From positions 1 to 64,000 of the forward strand of contig NZ_DF820488.1 in NCBI RefSeq assembly GCF_000691805.2: DNA of 64,000 nt, written 5' to 3'. The stretch comes from Weissella oryzae SG25 (lineage in GTDB: Bacteria > Bacillota > Bacilli > Lactobacillales > Lactobacillaceae). Shown here one piece after another: positions 25,582-33,631 of this stretch. Position numbers and translations under genes: made by a program. Numbering within the stretch: the stretch's first letter is position 1; each line of letters begins with the position of its first letter. Below the pieces are notes generated by a model, which worked only from the letters and a program-made list of their open reading frames with translations, was not told where the DNA came from and searched no databases.

Positions 25582-25887
25582 TTACTTCGAAGAACTTAAG
25601 AAGCGCTTGGCGGAACCAATCATTGAGTCACCTGCTTGCGATACATTTTTAGCATTCTTAACAATACCCGAAGCTTGTGAAATGAAACGAGCGTTATTTC
25701 GCAATTGTTTCAAGTCATCAGCGAAAAGCTTTTCAAGTTGAGGGTCCTCTTCGATTAGATTTTTAATCTCATTAACCCCAGCATATAATAAATCCTTATC
25801 CAATTTTTGCATTGAAGCCGTAACCTCGTTTGCATGGTCGATTGTTGCAGTGATCGCCTTAATTACTTGTGCTTGACTTGTTGCCAT
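25582..25887 (-). CDS. small helical protein upstream of TcpC
   Basis: The 101-residue soluble protein is alanine-rich and looks all-helical. No family is recognised. It lies between the gene after the relaxase and the TcpC-like gene. Module B has a similar-sized helical protein (37242-37511) inside an inverted-repeat cassette, but the two do not clearly align. It could be a small structural or regulatory transfer protein. Confidence 0.55.
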   Translation of the reverse strand: MATSQAQVIKAITATIDHANEVTASMQKLDKDLLYAGVNEIKNLIEEDPQLEKLFADDLKQLRNNARFISQASGIVKNAKNVSQAGDSMIGSAKRFLSSSK

Positions 25888-25992
25888 GATTAAATATCTC
25901 CATTAATTCTATTAGTTTTAGTTGTATATCTTGAATACCACCCTCATGTTTTCAATCCCACTCAAAATATACGAACAAAAACTTTTACTAAA

Positions 25993-26583
25993 TTATTTAA
26001 CAAAGTAAACAGGCTGGGGTTTATCGGTGCTTTTATCCAAATTAAAATCCTTCAATTTTTTAAATTCGCCTTTTCTCCCGTCTGCGCTTGCCTGTAGATA
26101 AACTAACTGATTTCCATAAATGTCATAAATTTGCTGATAGCCATGTTTAACTTCAATGAAATTATCAAAGTGCGTATAAACTGGAATTAATACAACTGAA
26201 TTACTTTGATTTTCGATAGTATTAACACTAATAAGCATTTGATAATTAAAATTTGACGAAGTAGCGTCACCATAAAAGCCTATCCCATGAATAACAGAGG
26301 CTTGCTCCTCCTTCAATTTTTGAGCAAAATTGATTGCAACACCCTCATAAAAAGTATTACCACTGAAAGATACCTTGTTAAATTCAGCAACATCAACGCT
26401 TGAAACAGTATACTCTCCATCAGCAAATACGTGCTTTTGCGTTTCTTGCTTTAGATAATAATCAAAACTATCAACAATATTAAGCAGGTCTTTTACTGAA
26501 CGAACATTCATAGATAGAAGCTCGCCAAACCTTTGGATTTCTTCTGGAACAATAATACCTTGTTGCTTAATTCCTTTAAACAT
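25993..26583 (-). CDS. hypothetical protein downstream of the relaxase
   Basis: The 196-residue soluble protein has no signal peptide and a mixed alpha/beta look, with regular hydrophobic strands from residue 60 on. No family is recognised. The ATG at 26583 has AGGAGG 4 bases upstream; the frame is open for nine more codons, overlapping the relaxase gene end. It is probably translated together with the relaxase and may serve DNA processing, which is inference from position. Confidence 0.55.
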   Translation of the reverse strand: MFKGIKQQGIIVPEEIQRFGELLSMNVRSVKDLLNIVDSFDYYLKQETQKHVFADGEYTVSSVDVAEFNKVSFSGNTFYEGVAINFAQKLKEEQASVIHGIGFYGDATSSNFNYQMLISVNTIENQSNSVVLIPVYTHFDNFIEVKHGYQQIYDIYGNQLVYLQASADGRKGEFKKLKDFNLDKSTDKPQPVYFVK

Positions 26584-26600
26584 AAATCCTCCTAAAATAA

Positions 26601-27782
26601 TCAATGCCAAGTCTCAAAATCGTCAGCAATTTCTTGTTCTCGACGGATTTGTTCATTGACAATATCAATAATCTTTTCGTGCTTTGGTGAAAGGCTGGCC
26701 TCTTTCAGAATTTCAACGATTTCACCAAGACCTTCAAGTTCACTAATCATCTTCAAACTAGGGGCAACCGACCGTCTTATCCATGCTTTAGTACGTTCAA
26801 GACTAATTTCTTCGGCATGAGTTTCAAATTCGATTTCTTTAGATTTCAAAACGAAATAATGCCAAGGCTCCCAAACTTTCCACTCTTCCTCTGGAATATC
26901 AGGGTCAACGCTATCATAGAAAGTCAGATAACGATTAAAAAAGCCGTAAACACTCTCTACGACTTTCCCTTCTCTTATCCAGTCATTAACCAAAGTTGTA
27001 GCCTTTCTTGTATCTGCAACCTGTAGTTCATAACGATTTTTAATACCATACTCAAACATTGAAGTTCCTAGTTTAGTAGCAATTTCTTTGTCTTTTTCGT
27101 AAAATCTAAAAAACACATTGCCACGCTTACCAAACTCTAACGTCCAACCACTGTACTTGTTACCATGTATGATTTCATCAGACCTAAAACGCGAAGTGTA
27201 CTCACCGTTATGTGCTTTCTCGATTAAATGTTCAATATCAAACCATTTTACATAATCATTTATCGCCATATCAATACGAGTAACAATTCCGTCAAAGTTA
27301 AAAACAGCATTATAAAGCAATGTACGCCAGTCCGTATTTTTCTGTTCCATTATAAACTCTAATGAACGACAGCCTCGCCCGGACACTTGCAATAAAGCAC
27401 CGTGATCTTCAGGAGTATCACCACGTGAGAACACACGAATGTAGTTAAATCCAGAATAATTTAACGAAGAGCGGTAAAGCATTCCAGAGTTACCACCACC
27501 AACTGTAAAATCTTTCATATCAAGGCCGAGTATATTTTCAATCACATCTTTCGGTGAACGGTGTTCAAAGCTAATGCGTAAGTAATCTACAGCAATACCA
27601 AGCAATCCATTGTAATTTACGAAAGCCATTTGCACTCTTTCAGCTACCTGTTCAGGTATATCACGCTTACCATTTTCATAATTGCGATAAGCAGATTGGC
27701 TAATATCTAAATAAGCTGCCATTTGTCTAAGGGACCACTTATTTTGTGCTCGATACTCACTCAACTGTTCAGGAGTAATCAT
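26601..27782 (-). CDS. MobT-type relaxase (module A)
   Basis: The 393-residue protein begins with an XRE-type helix-turn-helix (about residues 5-50; RQMAAYLDISQSAYRNYE) followed by a replication-initiator-like (Rep_trans/MobT) domain (about 55-310) with the typical VTRIDMAIND and RFYEKDKE segments. It is the class that includes NicK of ICEBs1 and Orf20 of Tn916, which nick one strand at oriT and pilot it into the recipient. An oriT-like site lies about 470 bases upstream at 28251-28277. Module B has a second relaxase of the same class (33632-35209). Confidence 0.88.
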   Translation of the reverse strand: MITPEQLSEYRAQNKWSLRQMAAYLDISQSAYRNYENGKRDIPEQVAERVQMAFVNYNGLLGIAVDYLRISFEHRSPKDVIENILGLDMKDFTVGGGNSGMLYRSSLNYSGFNYIRVFSRGDTPEDHGALLQVSGRGCRSLEFIMEQKNTDWRTLLYNAVFNFDGIVTRIDMAINDYVKWFDIEHLIEKAHNGEYTSRFRSDEIIHGNKYSGWTLEFGKRGNVFFRFYEKDKEIATKLGTSMFEYGIKNRYELQVADTRKATTLVNDWIREGKVVESVYGFFNRYLTFYDSVDPDIPEEEWKVWEPWHYFVLKSKEIEFETHAEEISLERTKAWIRRSVAPSLKMISELEGLGEIVEILKEASLSPKHEKIIDIVNEQIRREQEIADDFETWH

Positions 27783-27783
27783 C

Positions 27784-28131
27784 TTAAATCACCCCTCCGT
27801 CTGAAATGGTCGAAACACCAACGAAGGCTAACTTTTGTAACCTTTGTTTGTACTGTTCCCACTTCATAATCACTTTATTTTGTTGCTTAAACCCCAAGTC
27901 ATTATCAACTTTGAAATTGATAATTGAATAATTATTATCTACCTGTTGAATACTCTCAATTTCCATAGGGTCTAACATGTTAGGGATATTTGGTGGTAAT
28001 GTATAAGGATTTGCGATACCTATAACCTCGCCACCGTCAGGAGCAATTAAAGTAAAGATAAAGTCACCGTTTTCTTGAACTGATATAAGGTGTTCAATTC
28101 CACAATATCTGTAGCAAATACCTTCATTCAT
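27784..28131 (-). CDS. hypothetical protein between oriT-A and the relaxase
   Basis: The 115-residue soluble protein is rich in Asn and acidic residues, with a beta-rich look. AAGGTGG lies directly before the chosen ATG (28131). An upstream TTG/ATG extension to 28170 lacks a ribosome site. The stop is 1 base from the relaxase start. It is probably a relaxase accessory protein by position; no family is recognised. Confidence 0.55.
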   Translation of the reverse strand: MNEGICYRYCGIEHLISVQENGDFIFTLIAPDGGEVIGIANPYTLPPNIPNMLDPMEIESIQQVDNNYSIINFKVDNDLGFKQQNKVIMKWEQYKQRLQKLAFVGVSTISDGGVI

Positions 28132-28250
28132 AAAACCACCTTCTGCATACTGTTTATCAAGTGTGCACAAAATTTAAATCGTGCACACTTGCTCAAATCT
28201 TTGCTATAAGCGCTGTATCAACGTTTACGGCGTGTTTTTGCTTATATTTA

Positions 28251-28277
28251 AGCCCCCCTATTAGGTAAACGGGGGCT
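28251..28277 (-). other. oriT: oriT of module A (MobT type)
   Basis: Inverted repeat AGCCCCC(C) / (C)GGGGGCT with an 11-12 base loop. Read on the minus strand the right arm is preceded by CTAATA, giving CTAATAGGGGGG. From memory, the oriT sites of ICEBs1 and Tn916 have a CCCCCC/GGGGGG inverted repeat with CTAACA at the nick. The site lies upstream of the MobT relaxase gene, as expected. Nicking has not been shown. Confidence 0.7.
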
Positions 28278-28291
28278 ACGGTAATTGAACC

Positions 28292-28503
28292 AAGTTAGAC
28301 TAAGCCCACTACCGCAAGAAAGGCACTATCTCCGCAACTCTCACACTAAGGGGCTGTAAGAGACATTCCACGAACGGGTGCTTCCGCCGGCATAGCCGGC
28401 TCGCACCCTCGGCACAGCATAGCTGTACCAGTCGCTACATAATCCCAACAGCCCCTAAGTGTTCAATCACTGCGATAGCACCTTTTGGGCTAAGACTAAC
28501 TAA
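28292..28503. other. large structured region next to oriT-A (candidate single-strand origin)
   Basis: The 212-base segment is a long imperfect palindrome. GTTAGACTAAGCCC at 28294-28307 pairs with GGGCTAAGACTAAC at 28487-28500 (one mismatch), and CACTAAGGGGCTGT near 28342 pairs with ACAGCCCCTAAGTG near 28447. Smaller stems GGGTGC/GCACCC and GCCGGC/GCCGGC lie in the middle. It has no coding frame of note and is richer in GC than the surroundings. Position beside oriT suggests a single-strand origin for copying the transferred strand. Confidence 0.55.
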
Positions 28504-28522
28504 GATTTAATTACCTTGTTGT

Positions 28523-28711
28523 TTAGCTTCCAGCTTCTAATAAATAGACCATAACAATTCCAAATAAGAAATACATTTCCGTTAAGAAATAAAGTATTGA
28601 AGCGTCAGACCTACTCAGTTCACCGTCTACTTTCGCATTATGGTATGCAACAAACCAAATAACGAACGGAACAATTATAGCGTACAAGATAATAAAAATT
28701 ATTTTGAACAT
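28523..28711 (-). CDS. small membrane protein (module A)
   Basis: The 62-residue protein has two membrane segments (about residues 2-22 and 38-58). AAGGTG lies 5 bases before the ATG. The gene overlaps the stop region of a second small membrane protein (28714-28881), with which it shares size and topology and probably origin by duplication. It is encoded between TcpA and oriT-A. The function is unknown. Confidence 0.55.
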   Translation of the reverse strand: MFKIIFIILYAIIVPFVIWFVAYHNAKVDGELSRSDASILYFLTEMYFLFGIVMVYLLEAGS

Positions 28712-28713
28712 AA

Positions 28714-28881
28714 TCACACCTTCATAACAAAAGAACCTAGAAATACAATTACCGTTTGTAAATATCCAAGTAATGCATCAAGTTTACTCATCTTACCTGT
28801 AATATTTACTGCCTCATATGCAAAAAACCACACAACGGCGGGAGCAATAAGAATGTACATCAAAACAAAAAGTTTATGCAT
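28714..28881 (-). CDS. 55-residue small membrane protein (module A)
   Basis: The protein starts MHKLFVLMYILIAPAVVWFF and has two hydrophobic segments (about residues 3-22 and 37-53) joined by a charged loop. GGAG is 7 bases upstream of the ATG. It follows the TcpA gene by 17 bases and precedes a similar small membrane protein in the same operon. Both have V-W-F-x-A-Y-(E/H) at the end of the first segment, which supports relatedness. Confidence 0.55.
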   Translation of the reverse strand: MHKLFVLMYILIAPAVVWFFAYEAVNITGKMSKLDALLGYLQTVIVFLGSFVMKV

Positions 28882-28898
28882 AATCAACTCTCCTCATC

Positions 28899-30263
28899 CT
28901 ATTTAGACTTTGCTAATTCTCGTTTTTCCAGCATTTCGCCTAATTCATTGAAATACGCTTTTGCCTTAAAGCCTTTGGGAATTTCAGGTGCAAAGAAATC
29001 CCGAGGTTTACCCGGCGACATTAACGCATAACCCCAACCTTTCAAATTCTTATCAAGACTTGCACAATTATCAGGGTTTTCATCAGGAAACATCATGTTT
29101 AAACCAGATGCTTTCATTTTTCCTAATGCTACACGCATTTGAAACTGGTCACGAGCTGCCGAGCCGATAGCGTCAGCATCCGGACGTTGCATAGCTGTAA
29201 TTACAAAGAAACCAAGTTGTCGCCCAAGCATTGTGATACTAGCGAGTATCTTTTGCACGTTGTCTTGACCCCTATAATCGAGCATATTAATAAATGCAAC
29301 AAATTCATCAAACACAAAGAAATGAGCCTTTAAACCGTATTCACGATAATTTCCCATGCCGTCCTTGTCTTTTAAAATCTGTTGATATTCATCTGCTCTG
29401 TCTAACATTTCCTGATTAAACTTTTCAAATTCCGATAAAATTCTATCATTGGTATAGAATACACGCCCCTTTAATGGCTTTGTTCTTGATAAACTTGCTA
29501 AATCCGTCCTTTTAGGGTCAGCAATCTTTAAATCTACGCCAGCTTTAAGTAATGAACTAATTACAGAAAATAAAAAAAATGATTTTCCTGCCCCAGTATC
29601 ACCAGAAAGTAACATGTGCGGGTGTTTTTCAAAATCCCACACCATACCTTGCATAATCTCAATCTTATGAGAACTAACCTTAGCATTATCAAGACTTACT
29701 CTAAAATTCAATGGAAATAGCAAGTGTTCATAAACAATAAAACCGTCAATAGTATTTGTATCTGAAACTGTTGCACGTGTAGCAATCACTAATTCACTAT
29801 CAAATGAACCGTCAATAAAACGCTTCTGAAATTTATTACCGTCCAATGGTAAATAAACACTAAAAGAATTAAGGCTGTTAAACTTCATGTACATTCTAGG
29901 AAAATATTTGAATTTCTCTATATCTTTCTTCCCATTTTTTTTAGAAATACGCTCATAAATGCCCTGGCTAAAAATAACATTTGCCAACAGACTAAGCTTG
30001 TAAACTTTGCCCCAAAATTTAGATTGATAACGATATTTGCGATAAAAATAATAAAGCCCTAACCATAATAAAAAGCCGACTACAATAAACGTGCCGACTA
30101 ACCATAAATTAATATCGAAAAAACCGTTAAATAGGTAGAAAACTCCACTCTTTAACAAATACAGAAACAAAGCTAAAATCACAGGGGACGTAAATAACCA
30201 AATAAAATAAATCGGAAGCTTTTTATACCATGGCCTAATTCTATGACCTCGTTTGAATATCAA
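28899..30263 (-). CDS. TcpA/FtsK-type coupling ATPase (module A)
   Basis: The 454-residue protein has two N-terminal membrane segments (about residues 18-43 and 52-72) followed by a cytoplasmic FtsK/HerA-like ATPase domain with Walker A LSGDTGAGKSF (about residue 220) and Walker B-type HFFVFDEFVA. TcpA/ConQ proteins are coupling proteins: they receive the relaxase-bound DNA and push it through the channel. It lies second in the module, directly after the operon-leading gene. The module B homologue (38146-39505) has the same total length but a frameshift. Confidence 0.9.
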   Translation of the reverse strand: MIFKRGHRIRPWYKKLPIYFIWLFTSPVILALFLYLLKSGVFYLFNGFFDINLWLVGTFIVVGFLLWLGLYYFYRKYRYQSKFWGKVYKLSLLANVIFSQGIYERISKKNGKKDIEKFKYFPRMYMKFNSLNSFSVYLPLDGNKFQKRFIDGSFDSELVIATRATVSDTNTIDGFIVYEHLLFPLNFRVSLDNAKVSSHKIEIMQGMVWDFEKHPHMLLSGDTGAGKSFFLFSVISSLLKAGVDLKIADPKRTDLASLSRTKPLKGRVFYTNDRILSEFEKFNQEMLDRADEYQQILKDKDGMGNYREYGLKAHFFVFDEFVAFINMLDYRGQDNVQKILASITMLGRQLGFFVITAMQRPDADAIGSAARDQFQMRVALGKMKASGLNMMFPDENPDNCASLDKNLKGWGYALMSPGKPRDFFAPEIPKGFKAKAYFNELGEMLEKRELAKSK

Positions 30264-30281
30264 AACTTAACCCCCTAATTA

Positions 30282-31034
30282 TTACTTTTGTTCACCCTTG
30301 TTACTATCATTCTTTGGTGCTTGCTTAGAAGCTGGAGCTGATTGTGAGCCAGTTGTTACAGGTGTCATAGCATCAGCAGAGAAAATATGCGCGTAGTTAC
30401 CAGTCTCTGGCATATAAAAACGAACTTTAAAATTAATAAAGTCAACATTTTGCCCCATTGAGAAGTCACTTTCTACTGCTTGGCGCATATTGATAGGCAA
30501 ATCAACCGTCATATAATCGCCCTTTTCTTCATCAAAAATTGTCACTTTGATTACGTCTTCTACAAGACTTGCAGTATCATCACCATTTCGAAGAGCTGAT
30601 TGCCTTTGGCTTGAACGAGCTTGTGAGTAACCTGTAGTTACACCAGCAAACTTTAATGTTTTACCAATATAACTTGCAACTGGTACATCATAAAGTTGGC
30701 CAGCAAAATTTAGCTTCAAATTTCCTTTAGCTTCTTCTGCCCACATAGATTTTTCGTCACTTGCTTCATTAACAAGCTTCCCAGTCAAAACACCTGAATT
30801 ATTGCGACCTGAACCAATTTCCGAAGCAACAATTGAGGGATTAACTAGCTTAACTGGTTCTTGGAACGTAAAATCATCAGACTTGAATGTAGAATCAGGC
30901 AAAACCTTTAGCAAATGGTTACCAGAAACATTTTCAGCAGAAAGATTAATAAAACCACCGTTAAATCCAGCATATAATAGCTTACCTGTAGTCTCAGCTG
31001 TAAAAATTGGTAGTGATGAAAGTTGTAAAGTCAT
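30282..31034 (-). CDS. operon-leading protein of module A (possible ssDNA-processing factor)
   Basis: The protein is about 250 residues: a beta-rich body with a disordered C-terminal tail rich in S, P, Q, N and K. The chosen ATG (31034) has GGAG 10 bases upstream. It is the first gene after the conserved leader and precedes TcpA, the place held by DUF961/HelP-type helicase processivity proteins in ICEBs1 and Tn916. The module B gene at 52109-52900 has the same size, tail and place. Sequence similarity to SSB or HelP is not evident to me, so the role is inferred from position. Confidence 0.55.
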   Translation of the reverse strand: MTLQLSSLPIFTAETTGKLLYAGFNGGFINLSAENVSGNHLLKVLPDSTFKSDDFTFQEPVKLVNPSIVASEIGSGRNNSGVLTGKLVNEASDEKSMWAEEAKGNLKLNFAGQLYDVPVASYIGKTLKFAGVTTGYSQARSSQRQSALRNGDDTASLVEDVIKVTIFDEEKGDYMTVDLPINMRQAVESDFSMGQNVDFINFKVRFYMPETGNYAHIFSADAMTPVTTGSQSAPASKQAPKNDSNKGEQK

Positions 31035-31069
31035 AATAATATATCTCCTATTTTTAATTAATTTCACAA

Positions 31070-31103
31070 AAAAACGCTCCCAATTATTTAATTGGAAGTG
31101 TTC
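31070..31103 (-). terminator. leader hairpin before the first gene of module A
   Basis: An AACGCTCCCAATT/AATTGGAAGTGTT stem with T-run on the minus strand, 36 bases before the ATG of the leading gene. This is a possible attenuator: it would stop transcription before the operon unless bypassed. Confidence 0.5.
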
Positions 31104-31164
31104 ATTTTAAATAATTGAACAACAACATTGTTCTATAACCTCATATACTTAATAATCGTTTTTA

Positions 31165-31420
31165 TCAAAGTATAATTAATAATCGCCTGCTCATTATATA
31201 TAATATATAAGTCATCGCAATATGCGTTAAAGGAATTATATTCCCGCAGTTGTTAGTCAACCAACCAGTTATTTCAATAACGTAGCCACCTATATTTCAA
31301 CGTGGTCTGCACTTTGATAACGGAGACAAGACATTTCTCTCTTTTTTACACTCCGTAATAAGGTAAGTTAAATTTTTCCTTTTTATAAATTCATGCTATC
31401 ATTTACTTGCGACAGTATTT
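31165..31420 (-). promoter_or_regulatory. conserved leader region of module A
   Basis: No gene. Blocks conserved with 52935-53160 of module B, in order: AATCGCCTGCTC, a variable but still pairing hairpin, GTCATCGCAATATGCG, TTAAAGGAA, TTCCCGCA, CAGTTATT, TTTCAACG and GATAACGGAG plus AAGACATTTCTCTCTTT, with a CGGAG/CTCCG stem. The flanking coding sequences are much more diverged, so the noncoding sequence is under selection: a long structured 5' leader RNA or a dense regulatory region. Confidence 0.6.
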
Positions 31421-31507
31421 GTATAGCTAAATGTACCTTATTAAGTATATAAAGTTATCAATGAACGAGAAACCGACTAATTTTTATTAGTTGGTCTTTT
31501 TTTGCTG
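31400..31507 (+). ncRNA. candidate small RNA of module A
   Basis: A plus-strand block conserved with 53165-53267: TATCATTnACTTG (possible -10), about 60 bases of moderate conservation, GTTATCAATGAAC, then a terminator hairpin ACCGACTAAT/ATTAGTTGGT with T7 (31472-31502). There is no coding frame. A short transcript divergent from the operon leader is inferred; the start is not certain. Confidence 0.45.
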
Positions 31508-31534
31508 TACTATGTGAATAGTATTACAAAAAAT

Positions 31535-31607
31535 AAAAGCATAGAGTAGCCGTTTGTGCTATCTGTAACAATGTTGTTACAAGTAACTACTGGCTATCTA
31601 TGCTTTT
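31535..31607. terminator. long nested hairpin
   Basis: AAAAGCATAGAGTAGCC pairs with GGCTATCTATGCTTTT (one mismatch/bulge), with an inner GTAAC/GTTAC stem. The same architecture, with different bases, stands at 53299-53350 after module B's small RNA. Confidence 0.55.
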
Positions 31608-31878
31608 AAGTTTACGTTATGGGTTTCAACCCCATAAGGCTATCTGTAAAGAACTGTTAATTAATGTGAAATATCTTTGTAAACAAAAGTCCTTTTATTA
31701 CACAAGCGTTTCACAAGGATAACGATTAATACAATTCTAGTGTTACTTAGTATAACAGAGTTTCATTTTTAACACCATTATTTAAGGCTTTTTAGGTTAG
31801 CTTTTTCACGACTTTTGTGACATTATTACACATTTAATTACTCTTAAGCCAAACTTATAACCAAAATCATACATATAA
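31608..31878. other. noncoding stretch
   Basis: I see no gene, strong dyad or clear element end in this AT-rich stretch. It presumably contains the downstream end of the third IS30 element. Confidence 0.3.
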
Positions 31879-31925
31879 AAAAAAGCCGGTTTTATAGCTT
31901 TTAATGCTACTTAACCGGCTTTTTT
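31879..31925 (-). terminator. terminator of the third IS30 element
   Basis: AAAAAGCCGGTT pairs with AACCGGCTTTTTT just after the transposase stop codon. Confidence 0.7.
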
Positions 31926-33122
31926 ATTCTGTTTTATTTTCTTGTTGTTTTGCTAACTGTTGAGCCATTTGGTTTTGTTTACGTTTATCATAAGCACGTT
32001 TATAACGAGTTAATCTACGATACTCAATCTCAAACAATTCTACTGGGCTACGTCCATTTAAAGCCTTTAACATGGGCTTCATGTTAATTTTATAAGCAAT
32101 ATCTTCAAGTTTACGTTGGGTAACCGCGTAAAATGTTTGTCCTTTAGGCAGATACTTACGTAACTCACGATTTTTACGCTCATTAGTCCCCCGCTCTTGT
32201 GGTGAAGAAGGGGTAGAGTAATACATTTTAACGCCTAAATCTTTTTGTACGTGTTCTAAAAATGACCATGAAGTAAACTCGATACCATTATCAGACGTAA
32301 TACTACGTACTAGTTCCCCATAATCTTTCCAAAACTTATCTAAACCCGCTATCACATCATCTGCTCGTTTACTTTCAATTTTATACAATGCAAAGAAACG
32401 GGTTTTACGCTCAACAAGCGTCATGATTGCGCTGGGATCAACAACAGCACCATCTGAACTTTTAGCAGGTAATACTAAATCAATTTCCCAATGTCCAAAC
32501 TGTTTACGCTGATTAATTGTTTCAGGTCTGTCATAGATTGAATGTCTAACTAATTCACCAGTTTCTTTTAAGTGTTCCCTTAACCTTCTAAGCTCTATTT
32601 CTTTGCGTCGTAATGACTTGTTACGTTCGCGGTCAACTTTATTATTTTCCTTATACCTATCAATTTTAATCTTAATTTGGCCTCTGTGAGCCCATTGTCT
32701 AATTGTTGAAGCTGAGATATTAACACATCTTCTATATCAGCAGACACTTGCTCTGGCGTCCATTTTTCGTCATTTATCCAGTGTTCAATCAGTTTCTTTA
32801 ATTCTGGTGTGAGCTTTGAACCTTGCCCAAATCTAAAAGCCTTTTGAACGGAATTATATTGACCCCGGGCTGCTGAATATTTAATACGGGCATGAATAGG
32901 CATGTTTAACAACTCTCGTCTGCTTAAATGGCTATAATCAACTGTATTTCCGGACTGTAATTCTCGAGCGATTATAGACTGTGACCTATGAAGTTGCCTA
33001 CCAATTTCACTCTGTGATAATCGTTCTACATTCCATAGATACTCAATCATAGTTCTTTCACTCTCATTTAATTTTGGTCGTCGTTGTCTAGGTGAAGGCA
33101 CCTTTTCATCTTCCATATTCAT
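31924..33122 (-). pseudogene. frameshifted IS30-family transposase
   Basis: The N-terminal part (33122 to about 32716) has the two helix-turn-helix regions of IS30 transposases. The catalytic part continues in another frame from about 32715 to 31924, with FGHWEIDLV, TSDNGIEF and GTNERKNRE carrying the Asp, Asp and Glu. A single base is missing near 32711-32716: at ISQL the reading should change to give ASTIRQW. Both halves together would make about 399 residues, the full family length. It is a different IS30 lineage from the two-gene element, and no degenerate partner gene lies beside it. Confidence 0.85.
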
Positions 33123-33425
33123 TAAACCCCTGCTATAATATTTTTATAACCTTTCTACATTTTTATTTTTAGCGGTGTTTAACACTTAAAAAGTACTAAT
33201 ATAACTTGTCCTCTTCTGTTCTAGTTATGTTAGTGCTTTTTTATTTTTCTCTTAGTTCTTAGTTGTAGTAAACATACATAAATATATCACAATTAACAAT
33301 AAGCATAATGCTTGTTTTCAATTAATTGATTAAAACGGCTTAAATTCTCATCTTTAACAATTTTCTGATTTTTGTTACAATAATATTGTTATTTAAGTTA
33401 CTCCTAAAATAACACCCAAAGTAAG

Positions 33426-33472
33426 CACTGATAACCTGTATTATGCAATGTTAGGTATTATCAGTGTTTTTT
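33426..33472 (+). terminator. terminator-like hairpin
   Basis: CACTGATAACCT pairs with AGGTATTATCAGTG (one bulge), followed by T8 on the plus strand. Confidence 0.55.
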
Positions 33473-33557
33473 TTGTAAATTTAATCTATTATAGTAAAAG
33501 TTTCTACTTACACACTTTTAAAATTCATGCTAAACTATTGTTTGTATACCACTATAC

Positions 33558-33616
33558 AAAAAGAGCATTAGCTACCTACCTACTCCAATTACTCAGGTTT
33601 CTAATGCTCTTTTTTT
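33558..33616. terminator. terminator at the end of module B
   Basis: Fourteen-base perfect arms AAAAAGAGCATTAG and CTAATGCTCTTTTT, with further T on the plus strand and A on the left, so it can act for both strands. It lies just downstream of the relaxase B stop. Confidence 0.7.
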
Positions 33617-33631
33617 TTGCTTTTTTACAAA

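Larger units (their letters stand above)
33123..33631. other. noncoding stretch with two terminator hairpins
   Basis: No gene is seen. It contains the palindromic AATAATATTGTTATT near 33380 and two hairpins listed separately (33426-33472 and 33558-33616). It is a boundary between the broken IS30 and module B. Confidence 0.4.

Noticed and set aside
30282-31034. Calling the operon-leading proteins single-strand DNA-binding proteins
   Set aside because: The disordered tail and position fit, but no OB-fold motif or acidic tail tip of SSB is visible; kept as unknown.
31165-31420. T-box riboswitch upstream of the module A operon
   Set aside because: A fragment on the minus strand faintly resembles the T-box antiterminator bulge, but the module B copy does not keep it and the downstream gene is not an amino-acid gene.
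31440-31507. tracrRNA-like sequence (GTTATCAA followed by a terminator)
   Set aside because: No CRISPR array, Cas gene or anti-repeat is present in the window.
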